From ECT2AJA-110-A sp035399845 (lineage in GTDB: Bacteria > Planctomycetota > Phycisphaerae > UBA1845 > UTPLA1), in contig DAOPJV010000031.1 of the NCBI GenBank assembly GCA_035399845.1, positions 8,731-72,730 of the forward strand: a stretch of 64,000 nt of DNA, in the 5' to 3' direction. The notes beneath the pieces were generated by a model. That model was not told the DNA's origin. It ran no database searches and saw only the letters and a program-made list of their open reading frames with translations. Each line of letters begins with the position of its first letter. Within the stretch, counting starts at the first letter, position 1. Below, in pieces: positions 18,033-26,225 of the stretch. A program made the translations under genes and the position numbers.

Positions 18033-19398
18033 GAGTGCTGTCCTCGATCGCCGGAATCGCCCACACGGCGCCCCCCGCTACGTCTACTATCGTCTTCGAC
18101 GCCTCGTGAACTGTCGAGGCGTCCTGCGGAAACGTGATTCCGACGACACGTTCGACGCCACCCGCGGGCGGCGGGGACTCGAATCGCCGAAACAGCACGC
18201 CGGCCGACGCCAGCAGTTCGCTGACGCGCGAAGGGTTCGTCGCATCCCTGCGAAACGAAGCATATACGAACCACGGGGTCCGAATGTTCGCGCAAACCCG
18301 CCGGCGCAGCGGATTTCTGTGCGCCGTTTCGACGATCAACGCCGGTTCCGTCGCGATGGCGACGACGTCGTTGAGCAGCGCCTGCGCCGTGACGTCCGGT
18401 CCGGCCCCCGCGCCGACATACTGCGTGCGCGTTCCGGCGGCGTCGCGGAACGTAACGCTGTTCTCAACCGAGGCCAGTTTTGCAAAGGCGTGGCCCTCCG
18501 CCACCCACGCCGGTCCGACATAGGCCTCCAGCGTGTCGCCCTGGTTTCGGGCGAGGGCGACCTGGCGGATGCGACCGGCGAGCCGCCGCGCGTCGGCGAC
18601 GATCTGCGGGGTGATGGCGTCCACAGCCGTCGTCGCCGGGGCGATCGCCTCGGCCGTTTCCAGACCCAGCTCGCGCAGAATCAGCCGAAGTTTGTCGGCG
18701 GCGTCCAGACCTTTCAGATCTCGTGAGGCGTCCGGCTCGGCGAGCCCGAGGACGACGGCTCGATGCAGCGCCGCGTCAAAGCTGAGCCCGTCGTTCTCGA
18801 TCGAGGAGAGAATGAACTGCGACGTCCCGTTGAGGACGCCCGCGAACTCCGCTACGTCACCGGCGACATTGGGCCGGGCGATCGTCTCCAGGAAGCGAAC
18901 GCCGGGAATGGCGGCGGCCTCGAAGCGAATCCGGGTTCCCCCCAGCCGGGCCGCCTCGGCAAAGCCGTCGCCGTGGGCGGCGACGACCTCCTTGTTGGCC
19001 GTGACGACGGGAACGCCGGCGGCAAGGAGGCGATTGATCAGGGCGCGCGGCGCGTCGAGACCACCGAGGGCCTCGATGACGACGTCGTAGCGCTCGGCGA
19101 GGAAGAGGTTGGCGTCATCCGTCAGCTGGAGCGATGGCGGAATGTCGCGTCGCGCCTTCTTCGTGTCGCGCACCAGCGAGCGAACGAGTTCGAGCCGAAG
19201 CCCCCGCCCTTCCAGCGCCTTGTTCGCCTTCGTGATCCGCCGGGCGACAGCGCCGCCGACGGTCCCGCAGCCGAGCAGACCGATGCGGATGACTTGAAGC
19301 CGCCGCGACGTCTCGTCGCCGGCGCGGAACGTCGCGTGTTCGGGGTTGGGTTTGTCACTCGGATCCTTCGTGGGTCTCTCGTCGATGATCTTTACCAT
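18025..19398 (-). CDS. hom: Homoserine dehydrogenase
   Basis: A 457-residue cytoplasmic enzyme that reduces aspartate semialdehyde to homoserine. The Rossmann nucleotide motif is IRIGLLGCGTVGGAVARR (near residues 37-54). The catalytic domain has VVTANKEVVAAHG, IPGVRFLETI, GVLNGTSQFILSSIE and the GLAEPDASRDLKGLDAADKL segment. The C-terminal 80 residues (WFVYASFRRDATNPSRVSEL, VVGITFPQDASTVHEA) look like an ACT domain. The N-terminal 35 residues are an extra polar extension, but the ATG at 19398 has GAGGTG about 5 bases upstream, so it is kept. First gene of the operon, about 200 bases downstream of the riboswitch terminator. Confidence 0.95.
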   Translation of the reverse strand: MVKIIDERPTKDPSDKPNPEHATFRAGDETSRRLQVIRIGLLGCGTVGGAVARRITKANKALEGRGLRLELVRSLVRDTKKARRDIPPSLQLTDDANLFLAERYDVVIEALGGLDAPRALINRLLAAGVPVVTANKEVVAAHGDGFAEAARLGGTRIRFEAAAIPGVRFLETIARPNVAGDVAEFAGVLNGTSQFILSSIENDGLSFDAALHRAVVLGLAEPDASRDLKGLDAADKLRLILRELGLETAEAIAPATTAVDAITPQIVADARRLAGRIRQVALARNQGDTLEAYVGPAWVAEGHAFAKLASVENSVTFRDAAGTRTQYVGAGAGPDVTAQALLNDVVAIATEPALIVETAHRNPLRRRVCANIRTPWFVYASFRRDATNPSRVSELLASAGVLFRRFESPPPAGGVERVVGITFPQDASTVHEASKTIVDVAGGAVWAIPAIEDSTHG

Positions 19399-19604
19399 GG
19401 AACACCTCGTTTCGGTTTGATGCGTGAAGCGGGCGCGCAGCGGTGGCGCGGATCGTCATGACCTCCGATTCCCGATCGCACCTCACTCGCGAGTGATGCG
19501 CGCGGAATCGGCGCGGACATTTCGCAAACGCCATCGCGGACGTGAAACACGCCCGCGCGGCGACTGCGGTCAATGCGCCGGCTTCACTGGGTTTGAAAAG
19601 TGTG

Positions 19605-19637
19605 AATAGAAAAAAACCTCTACCGATGGGTAGAGGT
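19605..19637 (-). terminator. Riboswitch expression-platform terminator
   Basis: A perfect 9-bp stem (19616-19624 with 19629-19637) has a 4-base loop and is followed on the minus strand by six or more T residues. It lies 27 bases after the SAM-I aptamer and 200 bases before hom, where premature termination would silence the operon when SAM is high. The aptamer 3' segment GGGATAG could pair with CTACCC of the terminator 5' arm as an antiterminator; this pairing is inferred by eye. Confidence 0.88.
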
Positions 19638-19663
19638 CGTTAATTCGGAGCTTCAAGCCACCG

Positions 19664-19763
19664 TTTTATCTATCCCATCTGGGCGGGAGTTAGCACCGCG
19701 GTGAACGATCACCAGGTTGCTGTAGCGTCATCGGGCCCGATCCCTCGGCTACTCTTGATAATG
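19664..19763 (-). promoter_or_regulatory. SAM-I (S-box) riboswitch aptamer
   Basis: Read on the minus strand, the sequence holds the ordered S-box signature: TTATCAAGAG at the 5' side of P1, the kink-turn GAGGGA, GGGCCCGATGA, CAGCAACC, a P3 hairpin GGTGATCGTTCACC, then GGTGCTAACTCC and a closing GATAA that pairs with the first TTATC. The P2 helix is visible as GTAGC with GCTAC. It lies between a consensus promoter and a terminator upstream of hom-lysC-metB. High SAM should stabilise P1, allow the terminator to form and switch the operon off. Confidence 0.93.
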
Positions 19764-19799
19764 GCGCCTGAATGTCAAAGAGCAATTCGTACAGGTGTA

Positions 19800-19828
19800 T
19801 TAATAGCACACGGGCGATGGCGAGTCAA
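19800..19828 (-). promoter_or_regulatory. Sigma-70-type promoter of the hom-lysC-metB operon
   Basis: On the minus strand, TTGACT (19828-19823) and TATTAA (19805-19800) are separated by exactly 17 bases. The predicted start near 19793 is about 30 bases before the SAM-I aptamer, a fitting position for a riboswitch leader. Confidence 0.8.
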
Positions 19829-19871
19829 TAAAGACATACTGTGAATATTCTTCATGCGGTCCCGCCTCGAT

Positions 19872-21155
19872 TCAGGACGGCACAACCGCCGCGACTCGAT
19901 CGCCGCCCATCGCCCAGGTGGACGGGTATCGATCGATCTCCGTGATGACGGCGTTCAATCGTGAGACCTGTTTCCAGACGATGCGAAATGTCTCCCATTG
20001 CCCGTCCATCAGGTGGTCATATTCCCAGTACTCGGGCCATTCCGCATACGTTCCCGGCTTCGCGAGCGAGTTCCTGCGCTGCCGGATATCGTCCGGCGAT
20101 CCGAGCAGCGCGAGAACCTGTTCGGCCGTCATGTCGCTCGTGACGCGCTGCGTCCGCGCGTGGCGATCGATGATGCGCTCCGGCGCCGGCAGGCGTTGAC
20201 CCTCATAATCCGTGAAGTGATATGTTGCGAATCCCAGCGGCTGCTCGTTCATCCGCCGGAGCGTTTCCTGCACCAGTTCGCGCAACCGCTGACCCATCAG
20301 AACATTCTGCGGCAGCGCGTTCGTGCATGGACTTGCGTGACAGGGGAGTTCCAGCGACTCCAGCGCGCGGAGCGTGTCCGCCAGCCCATCGATGCGATAA
20401 ACGCCGAGCAGCCGGATGGCCGCGTGCAGTCGCTCAATCAGTCGCCAATCGTCCTGATTTTCGGGTTTCCCGTCGGTCAATTCCGAAAATCGTCGGACAG
20501 CCATTGGCGTCTGGTGAATCAGGAATTCACGGCAACTGTCGCGTTCGACGGTTCGAATGGCGGCCGCCAGGTCCGGCGCCGTCTGTTGCTGAAATGTCAA
20601 CAGCGTCGCGCTGTCGAGGTTGATCACGACGCGATCCCCCCACCAGGCTCGGATGCTGAATCGATGGCAACCCTCGAAGTCGAAAAAACAGGGCCACGCG
20701 TCGTTCACCCAGAACGATCCCGCCGTCGATTCTTCCAGGTGTTCAGCGGGCCACTCATACATGGGTTCATCAAAGGCGCTGGGGACAAGTCGTATGTGGG
20801 CGTCTCTGTTGCAGATCAGAACGCGAAGCGCAACCTTCCCCTCTGGATTCACTGCGAAAAGCTGCGGCGCGAATCCGTGCGTTCTGATCACGCACCAGCC
20901 CTGGTCAGACACATACGCCTCGTGCGGTGAGCCTTCCTCCTGCCATCGTTCCCACAACACTTGCCCCGTTTGCGTGTCATGCAATCGATAGCGGAAACCA
21001 CTCTGCTCTTGTGCATACTTGTATCCGAACTCACTGTCCGTCGCCGGCGAACCGTCGCGATGAAGGATCGTCCCGTTGTGCGGCGACCTGGCTTCGAGCA
21101 GAAACCGGCCATTGGGGGATACGTCATCAAAGTCGGGATACGACACGGTGCACAT
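19872..21155 (-). CDS. Hypothetical cytoplasmic protein with BamE-like C-terminal segment
   Basis: The frame opens at 21191, but ATG 21155 (MCTVSYPDFDDVSPNGRF) is a more natural start, giving 427 residues. There is no signal peptide or membrane helix. The N-terminal half reads like a display-of-state propeller or WD-like region (SPNGRFLLEARSPHNGTI, FRYRLHDTQTGQVLWERW, GWCVIRTHGFAPQLFAV). The last 90 residues contain MTAEQVLALLGSPDDI and later WEYDHLMDGQW, the spacing seen in SmpA/OmlA (BamE) domains. I do not recognise a named family. It stands alone, downstream of the structured repeat region and convergent with nothing. Confidence 0.65.
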   Translation of the reverse strand: MCTVSYPDFDDVSPNGRFLLEARSPHNGTILHRDGSPATDSEFGYKYAQEQSGFRYRLHDTQTGQVLWERWQEEGSPHEAYVSDQGWCVIRTHGFAPQLFAVNPEGKVALRVLICNRDAHIRLVPSAFDEPMYEWPAEHLEESTAGSFWVNDAWPCFFDFEGCHRFSIRAWWGDRVVINLDSATLLTFQQQTAPDLAAAIRTVERDSCREFLIHQTPMAVRRFSELTDGKPENQDDWRLIERLHAAIRLLGVYRIDGLADTLRALESLELPCHASPCTNALPQNVLMGQRLRELVQETLRRMNEQPLGFATYHFTDYEGQRLPAPERIIDRHARTQRVTSDMTAEQVLALLGSPDDIRQRRNSLAKPGTYAEWPEYWEYDHLMDGQWETFRIVWKQVSRLNAVITEIDRYPSTWAMGGDRVAAVVPS

Positions 21156-21654
21156 GCCCCCGATTCTACGCAATCCGACCGCCAAAATCACTCGTTGATG
21201 ACACGCCCCACTCGCAACCGCGCTTCCGGCGGGACGACATAGATACTGTATCTGACAGTTGCATATTCCAGGGCGACCTGGAATGTCCTTTCAGGAGTCG
21301 ATCGAATGCGCTGACCTTGACCCACGGCTGTGCGTCGCCCGCATTCGGGGTGGCGTTTCTGATCGGCAAGGACGCAATCGCGCTCGCATACGGCGCAAGA
21401 CGCGGCCGGAATCTGAATGTTGCGTCATTCGTACGACACCGGCGATAACGAGGAATTTGCGTCGATTCACCCGATACCATCGGCGTTGAAGAGGCCTGAA
21501 AGGCCGAACGACGGGAGCCCCGGGCAAGTGACGGTCGCGATGCGACGGGAACGCAGCCCGGGGTCAACGCCATCCTCCAGACAGCTGAGTCCTGAAGGGA
21601 CGACCTAATCGCCCCCATCGAAGGCGTCCGACATCTCCTCACGCGAGCACGGAA
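21156..21654. other. Intergenic region holding a structured repeat
   Basis: This is 499 bases between two leftward genes. The stretch 21488-21606 is the structured element described separately. The rest, 21156-21487, shows no gene-like frame; its open frames lack start-site and composition support. Confidence 0.5.
21488..21606. repeat. Candidate dispersed structured element
   Basis: About 120 bases made of nested inverted repeats: AGGCCTGAAAGGCC at the left end, an outer pair CCCCGGGC (21518-21525) with GCCCGGGG (21556-21563), an inner hairpin GTCGC-GAT-GCGAC (21534-21546), and at the right end GTCCTGAAGGGACGACCT. Elements with this text style (GGCCGAACGACGGGAGCCCCGGGC, here split as GGCCGAACGACGG / GAGCCCCGGGC) resemble intergenic repeats I associate with planctomycete genomes. 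There is one copy in this window, so the dispersed nature is inferred. Confidence 0.5.
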
Positions 21655-22527
21655 TCAACGAACGACGCCAAACCACACGTTGTCGCGCCGAGATGACGTG
21701 ACAAAGAGACATGACTCATGATCGAGCATGTGAAAGCCCTCCAGTTCGTCTGCGGGCGCAAAATTCTCGAACACGTGTCGACCCGCGTCGCGCTCATCGA
21801 CGATCGCGATCCGCCAGCGACGCCCCTCGATCTGATTCTGAACAAGGACCATTCGATGGCGATCCCGAAGCCAATGCAGGTTCTGAACCCAGGCGCCGCA
21901 CCGACACGCGCCGCGCAGCACGCCCGCCTCGCTCGTGCGCTTTGCCGTCGCGAGCCGCATGGGATCGTAGAAACGAACTGCGTTCGACGCATCGCCGTAA
22001 TCCGCCGTCGCGATCAGCCACGCGCCATCATGCTGAACGAACTCGGGACGCGTGCCGTTGATCGCCAGATCGTCGATCGTCTCGTTCAGCACGGCGTGAT
22101 CGAGATTGCCGTCAGCGAGCATCTGGTCCCAGTCGACGTGACAGATCACGCCCCGCCCCTTCACGGTATTCCCGATGAACGCGCCGAAGTCGGGATGAAA
22201 CGTCAGCCCTGTCGGATGCGGGATGAAGTCCTCGCCGTTGCGCGTCAGTCGGACAACGCGGCCCGTCGGCGTCAGATCGTTCCCGGTACGCGAACACTCC
22301 ACAATAACGCCGGTCTCCGCGTCACCGTAGACATAGACATGACGATCGCGGACTTCAACGCCCTGCGCCGCGCCGACACCTTTGATCGTCTGGCTGCGCA
22401 CCAACTGGATATCGCGCGGGCAGGCCCGGCTCGCACAGCCCGCCCACGCCAACACGCCACAGAGGCAGATCGCCGCAATGTGCGTCGCGCGCCACGGCGT
22501 CGCGATGGGTTTACGCCGCCTCGGCAT
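21655..22527 (-). CDS. Lipoprotein of unknown function in the betaine-lipid operon
   Basis: A 290-residue protein. After a basic start the hydrophobic stretch AAICLCGVLAWAGC ends in a lipobox (WAGC). The mature part reads like a propeller with repeated short value-reading strands (VEVRDRHVYVYGDAETGVIV, PTGLTFHPDFGAFIGNTVKG, VQNLHWLRDRHRMVLVQNQI, FHMLDHESCLFVTSS). No catalytic motif is recognised. The gene overlaps the end of btaA by 17 bases on the same strand, so it is cotranscribed and may act with membrane-lipid remodelling at the envelope. The function is not known to me. Confidence 0.7.
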   Translation of the reverse strand: MPRRRKPIATPWRATHIAAICLCGVLAWAGCASRACPRDIQLVRSQTIKGVGAAQGVEVRDRHVYVYGDAETGVIVECSRTGNDLTPTGRVVRLTRNGEDFIPHPTGLTFHPDFGAFIGNTVKGRGVICHVDWDQMLADGNLDHAVLNETIDDLAINGTRPEFVQHDGAWLIATADYGDASNAVRFYDPMRLATAKRTSEAGVLRGACRCGAWVQNLHWLRDRHRMVLVQNQIEGRRWRIAIVDERDAGRHVFENFAPADELEGFHMLDHESCLFVTSSRRDNVWFGVVR

Positions 22528-23671
22528 GCGTCACGGAGAGCACATAGAAGCTGCCATAGGTCGCCGAGCGATCGATGGCGAGCAGTTCCTTCGACAGCGC
22601 GTCGTGATGATGGACGCGATCGCGGATCGACGACGGCGGATCGAGCTGATAGCTGCCGGAGCGATAGATCATCGTCGCGCCGGGCGCCGCGACGCGCAGG
22701 GCGCTCTCCATCGTCGCCTGGAACGCCTCGGGGGTCATCCAGTCGAAGATGTCCAGCAGGTTGAACTTGTTGATCGACGCCGTGGGCAACGTGTCCAGGT
22801 AGGGTCCGAGCCAGCCGTTGACCACAGTCACGCGATCGAGCCCGTCACGCAGAACCTCGAAGTTCTCCTCCAGCAGATAAGGCGGAAGGCCATCGCCGCG
22901 AAAGCGCCCCGTGACCGTCTGGCTGAGGAAGTAGTTGTCCGAGATCGGCACGCGCGTCAGCACATGCTCGATGCGCTCGCGGACGTAGAGGTACATGTCA
23001 TGCCGACCATCGACGAGGCGAAACTGCTCGGGATGGACGCCGGCGAGATAGACGAGCGGCTTGAAGGAGAGAAACGCCCGCGTCGGCGCCCGCCAGAGCT
23101 TCGGCGCGATGTGCGCCTCGTACACCTGGCGCTGTTCGTCCAGCGTCTTGCACTCAAACAGCGCTTCGATATACCGCTTGCGAATGCCCAGGATCTTCAG
23201 GTAGCTCCGCATGATCCTGCAGAAGAGCCCCATCCTGCCCATGCGATAGAGACCACCGCGAATGGCGCGCTTCAGATTGCGATCCCAGAACTGCGTCGCC
23301 GTTTCCGACAACGTCGGCCGGAGCCGCGTGTACACCTCGCCGAGACGCTCGGGCCGGCGGGCGGCGAAGATGTCGAAGAAGGCCGCGTGATCGAGCTTGT
23401 CGATGGCGGCGAGCTTCAGCTCCATGACGGCGTTCTGCACCGGGTTACCGTCGATGCAGATCAGACGCTTCGGGGTCTGCGCCAGAAAGTTCAGCGGGTT
23501 GCAGCCGGCCGATGTGATCGAAATAACCGTGTCATCCGACGAAAGCTGAAACGCCCGTCGGTCCATCTCCGGATCTTCCCAGGACATGTTGAAGACAAGA
23601 CCTCGAAAGACGAGACGTTCGAGCAGGGAGCCTCGATGCTCCGGCGTCGGCATGTTGATGACTTCATACAT
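22511..23671 (-). CDS. btaA: SAM:diacylglycerol 3-amino-3-carboxypropyltransferase (DUF3419)
   Basis: 386 residues from ATG 23671 (MYEVINMPTPEHRGSL), which overlaps the end of btaB by 8 bases; an ATG at 23734 is possible but less natural. Family features: VFNMSWEDPEMDRRAF, the SAM-binding region VISITSAGCNPLNFLAQ, ICIDGNPVQNAVMELKLAAI, and near the end FNLLDIFDWMTPEAFQATME. BtaA adds the aminocarboxypropyl group of SAM to diacylglycerol, the first step of betaine lipid (DGTS) synthesis. It probably acts at the cytoplasmic membrane although no helix is evident. Adjacent btaB supplies the next step, making the assignment strong. Confidence 0.85.
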   Translation of the reverse strand: MYEVINMPTPEHRGSLLERLVFRGLVFNMSWEDPEMDRRAFQLSSDDTVISITSAGCNPLNFLAQTPKRLICIDGNPVQNAVMELKLAAIDKLDHAAFFDIFAARRPERLGEVYTRLRPTLSETATQFWDRNLKRAIRGGLYRMGRMGLFCRIMRSYLKILGIRKRYIEALFECKTLDEQRQVYEAHIAPKLWRAPTRAFLSFKPLVYLAGVHPEQFRLVDGRHDMYLYVRERIEHVLTRVPISDNYFLSQTVTGRFRGDGLPPYLLEENFEVLRDGLDRVTVVNGWLGPYLDTLPTASINKFNLLDIFDWMTPEAFQATMESALRVAAPGATMIYRSGSYQLDPPSSIRDRVHHHDALSKELLAIDRSATYGSFYVLSVTHAEAA

Positions 23672-24416
23672 CGTTCGATCTGACTCCCATCCAGACGGCG
23701 TGATGGCCGCCCAACGCGTGTTGAACCGTGACATGCTCGCAGTGCGTTCGCAGCGCCGAATCGACGCCGTCCAGAATCTTCACATGATTGACGCGCAGGA
23801 ATCCCCGCATGACCCGCGCCATGGGACCCCACTTTTCGAAGCGGCCGAAATCGAGGACGACGATTCGCCCACCCGGCGCAAGATGCGCCGCGGCGCGCTC
23901 GAGCGCGAGCCGCCAGTCGGGGATCATCGACAGGCTGTACGCAAAGAAGACGGCGTCGAATTGCCGACCGAGGTCGAGACGCGTGGCGTCGGCCGCACAG
24001 AGGTCGACATTCCGCCAGCCGCGGCGCTCCACGCGTCGCCTCGCTCGCTTCAGCATGTGTTCGGAGAAATCCACGCCGACGATGTGGCCATGCGTCGAAT
24101 CGAGTCGGCGCTGGATCGGACTGAAGTTCAGCCCCGTGCCGCAGCCGATTTCCAGCACACTGGCGTCCGTCCTCAGCCGCATGGCGTCAACCGCGTTGTT
24201 GCGCCCCAGCAGAAGCGTCCAGCGCGTCAGGTCGTAGATCGCGGCCTGGTATTTGTAGAACCGCTGGACCGGCGCGACGCTATGAGGGGCGGAATTCGCC
24301 TCGCGCGTCGTGCCGATCTGATGGGGTATGTCGCTCAACGCCCGCCTCAATGATCGCCGGCGCCGCCATTCCCCTGGCGCCGCTCCGCGATTCATCGACG
24401 CATTTTCTGACAACAT
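23664..24416 (-). CDS. btaB: SAM-dependent N-methyltransferase of betaine lipid synthesis
   Basis: A 250-residue class I methyltransferase. Motif I is SVLEIGCGTGLNF, followed by HIVGVDFSEHMLKRARRR, a DLCAADATRLDL segment, and FDAVFFAYSLSMIPDWR. The RFYKYQAAIYDLTRWTLLLGR segment before motif I is typical of BtaB-like enzymes. BtaB methylates diacylglyceryl-homoserine three times to give DGTS. The first 45 residues are basic and atypical, and the true start may be ATG 24395 instead of 24416; neither has a strong ribosome site. Overlap with btaA supports coupled translation. Confidence 0.8.
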   Translation of the reverse strand: MLSENASMNRGAAPGEWRRRRSLRRALSDIPHQIGTTREANSAPHSVAPVQRFYKYQAAIYDLTRWTLLLGRNNAVDAMRLRTDASVLEIGCGTGLNFSPIQRRLDSTHGHIVGVDFSEHMLKRARRRVERRGWRNVDLCAADATRLDLGRQFDAVFFAYSLSMIPDWRLALERAAAHLAPGGRIVVLDFGRFEKWGPMARVMRGFLRVNHVKILDGVDSALRTHCEHVTVQHALGGHHAVWMGVRSNDV

Positions 24417-24488
24417 TCCAAAGGGAGTACCCGAAAGTGTGTGAGTTTCCCGCTATGAATTGGGTAAGCCTTCACGGAACAAAAACAA

Positions 24489-24524
24489 ACACCGGCTGAC
24501 GGCGGCGTCGCCGTCAGCCGGTGT
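24489..24524 (-). terminator. Intrinsic terminator after mscL
   Basis: A perfect 15-bp stem (24489-24503 with 24510-24524) has a 6-base loop. On the minus strand it is followed by TTTGTTTTTGTTCC. It lies 33 bases beyond the mscL stop and before the btaB gene. Confidence 0.92.
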
Positions 24525-24556
24525 AATCAACCTTCAATCGGATTCTCGCGGCGCGA

Positions 24557-24976
24557 TCAGGCCTTCGCCTTGAGCAGGTCACGAATGTCCGTCAGCAGCT
24601 CTTCCTGCGAAGGTCCCTTCGGCGCGTCGGGCTTCTCTTCCTCGAAGCGTCGGCGGGCCGTGTTGATCGCCTTCACAACGAGGAAGACGGCAAACGCAAC
24701 GATGGCGAAGTTGATGAGTTCCGTCAGGAAGGCGCCGTACTGCAGAACGACGGCGGGCGTCTCCTTCCCGGCCTCGTCCACCACTTTCTCCTTCAGCGTG
24801 AGGCTGTATTCGCTGAAGTCCATGTTGCCCATCAGCAGGCCCAGCGGCGGCATCATGATCTTGTCGACAATCGACTTGACGAGACCGCCGAAGGCGGCGC
24901 CGATGATGATACCCACGGCCATGTCGACCATGTTTCCCTTGAACGCAAACTCCCGGAATTCCTTGAGCATTCCCAT
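24557..24976 (-). CDS. mscL: Large-conductance mechanosensitive channel
   Basis: A 139-residue inner-membrane protein that opens under tension to release solutes in hypo-osmotic shock. ATG 24976 gives the standard start MGMLKEFREFAFKGNMVDMA; AGGTGGAG lies just upstream. TM1 follows (VGIIIGAAFGGLVKSIVDKI) and is the pore-lining helix, then MMPPLGLLMGNMDFSEYSL. TM2 is LINFAIVAFAVFLVVKAI. The C-terminal helix (EEELLTDIRDLLKA-type text) is also present. Two in-frame starts upstream (24982, 24988) exist. The gene stands alone with its own terminator. Confidence 0.96.
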   Translation of the reverse strand: MGMLKEFREFAFKGNMVDMAVGIIIGAAFGGLVKSIVDKIMMPPLGLLMGNMDFSEYSLTLKEKVVDEAGKETPAVVLQYGAFLTELINFAIVAFAVFLVVKAINTARRRFEEEKPDAPKGPSQEELLTDIRDLLKAKA

Positions 24977-25179
24977 CGCCATCTCCACCTGAAAACCAAC
25001 CTGAGTTCATCCGCGGAAAAGTCCCGCGCGTCCGATCGCGCGGGCTCGAGCCAACCCGACTCGGCGCCGACACCCGAAGGGGCCGCCGGCCGGCTGAGCT
25101 TACCGATGCGCCGACAGTTTCGCGTATTGTGGAAAACACGGAGATTGGCGGCAGGAAAGGCGCCGCGCATGAAAAACGA

Positions 25180-25208
25180 CCGCCCCGGAACCTCAGGTTG
25201 CGGGGCGG
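25180..25208 (-). terminator. Intrinsic terminator after the small lipoprotein gene
   Basis: An 8-bp GC stem (25180-25187 with 25201-25208) closes an inner AACC/GGTT pairing. On the minus strand it is followed by TCGTTTTTCAT. It lies 26 bases past the gene stop at 25234. Confidence 0.8.
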
Positions 25209-25233
25209 CCGTCCGGGTTGTCACAGCAATCGA

Positions 25234-25689
25234 CTAATCGACCGTGGTCATCACGTCGAAGTCGGTAATCTGAGCGCTGTGGTCGAACGTGAACGTGATG
25301 CGATCGCCACAGTTGAAATCGTCTCCGTCGCGAAGGACGCCGGAACGGGCGTCGGGACCGATGCCGCCGATCACCTGCAGATTGGCGTCATCGAGCAACA
25401 GCGCCTGGAGATCGTCGCAATCCCTCGAGATCGTCGTCGTCTCGCCGGCCGCCACGCTGAAGGAGATCTCGGTCCCGAACTGCTCGAGCAGCTCCTCCGT
25501 CGTCAGTTGCTGGTCGCCGATGATAATCCGACCTTCGACGGCGAAGTCGCTGTTGTTCACGAATCGAACACTCGTCGCGCTCGGCCCCAGGAGCCCGAGC
25601 AGCGTATCGAGCGAGCCGCATCCCGTTGCGAGTATCGGCGCCACCAGCGTCATCGCCACAAGCGCCTTTGTCATCTGTTTTCGTATCAT
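25234..25689 (-). CDS. Small lipoprotein of unknown function
   Basis: 151 residues with the lipoprotein signal MIRKQMTKALVAMTLVAP followed by ILATGCGS, where the cysteine of ATGC is the lipidation site. The mature domain of about 125 residues is probably a beta-sandwich (SVRFVNNSDFAVEGRIIIGD, ITFTFDHSAQITDFDVMT) with two cysteines (DCDD, FNCGD) that could form a disulfide. This shape recurs in planctomycete periplasmic proteins, but no function is known to me. It has its own terminator and is followed on the left by mscL. Confidence 0.8.
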   Translation of the reverse strand: MIRKQMTKALVAMTLVAPILATGCGSLDTLLGLLGPSATSVRFVNNSDFAVEGRIIIGDQQLTTEELLEQFGTEISFSVAAGETTTISRDCDDLQALLLDDANLQVIGGIGPDARSGVLRDGDDFNCGDRITFTFDHSAQITDFDVMTTVD

Positions 25690-25799
25690 GCGTTTCTCCT
25701 GCCACCACCCGACGCCGCGGACGCGTCATCGTCGTCGCGCGGAGGTCGGGTGGCTTCGTGTCAGCGTCTCATACGCGTCGCGGCGTTGTCCGGTTCATT

Positions 25800-26015
25800 T
25801 CAGTCCTTGTCCTTGATTTCCTTCACGACGTCTTCGGCTTCATCGCCGATTTCATCGACGACATCCCGGACATCGTCTGACGCGCTGTTGGAGTCACACG
25901 AGAGTTCGCAGCCTCCCATCGTGACGGAGAGCATTCCGATCAGACACGTCATGAACGTAACGAGCGACCAGCGAGCAATGTTTGTTCTGGCGGGATACAT
26001 GGCATTTCCTTTCAT
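25800..26015 (-). CDS. Very small lipoprotein
   Basis: 71 residues at most (the start may also be the second methionine, giving MYPARTNIARW...). The signal SLVTFMTCLIGMLSVTMGGC ends in a lipobox (MGGC). The mature part is only about 35 residues, Asp/Glu/Lys-rich and helical (ASDDVRDVVDEIGDEAEDVV). It resembles acidic entericidin-like or other tiny envelope lipoproteins. It sits among stress-type genes and probably acts in the envelope; the role is inferred. Confidence 0.65.
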   Translation of the reverse strand: MKGNAMYPARTNIARWSLVTFMTCLIGMLSVTMGGCELSCDSNSASDDVRDVVDEIGDEAEDVVKEIKDKD

Positions 26016-26075
26016 TGGAAAATCTGTCAGTTCAATCGACGCCCGAGGCGCCGGGGGGTCTGCGATCGCCGCGGA

Positions 26076-26225
26076 TCAGATGGGACGCCTGCCCTGGATC
26101 ACACGAACAAGGACCGCGACCAGCGCGAGGACCAGCAGAATGTGAATGAAGCCCGAAATCGTGTAGGACGTCACGATGCCCAGAAGCCAGAGGATGATCA
26201 GAATGACAGCGATGGTCCACAACAT
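26076..26225 (-). CDS. Lmo0937-type small membrane protein
   Basis: The ATG at 26225 has AGGAG 7 bases upstream and gives a 49-residue protein MLWTIAVILIILWLLGIVTS-YTISGFIHILLVLALVAVLV-RVIQGRRPI (written in pieces). It is almost entirely two membrane segments and a short basic tail, as in the Lmo0937 family. The family commonly occurs with CsbD- and DUF1328-type genes, as here. The longer frame to 26282 lacks a ribosome site. Its function is not established; it is a stress-related membrane protein by association. Confidence 0.8.
   Translation of the reverse strand: MLWTIAVILIILWLLGIVTSYTISGFIHILLVLALVAVLVRVIQGRRPI

Noticed and set aside
19355..19573. Small open frame between the riboswitch terminator and hom
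   Set aside because: It overlaps the start of hom, has no ribosome site and a Cys/Arg/His-rich composition; more likely untranslated leader.
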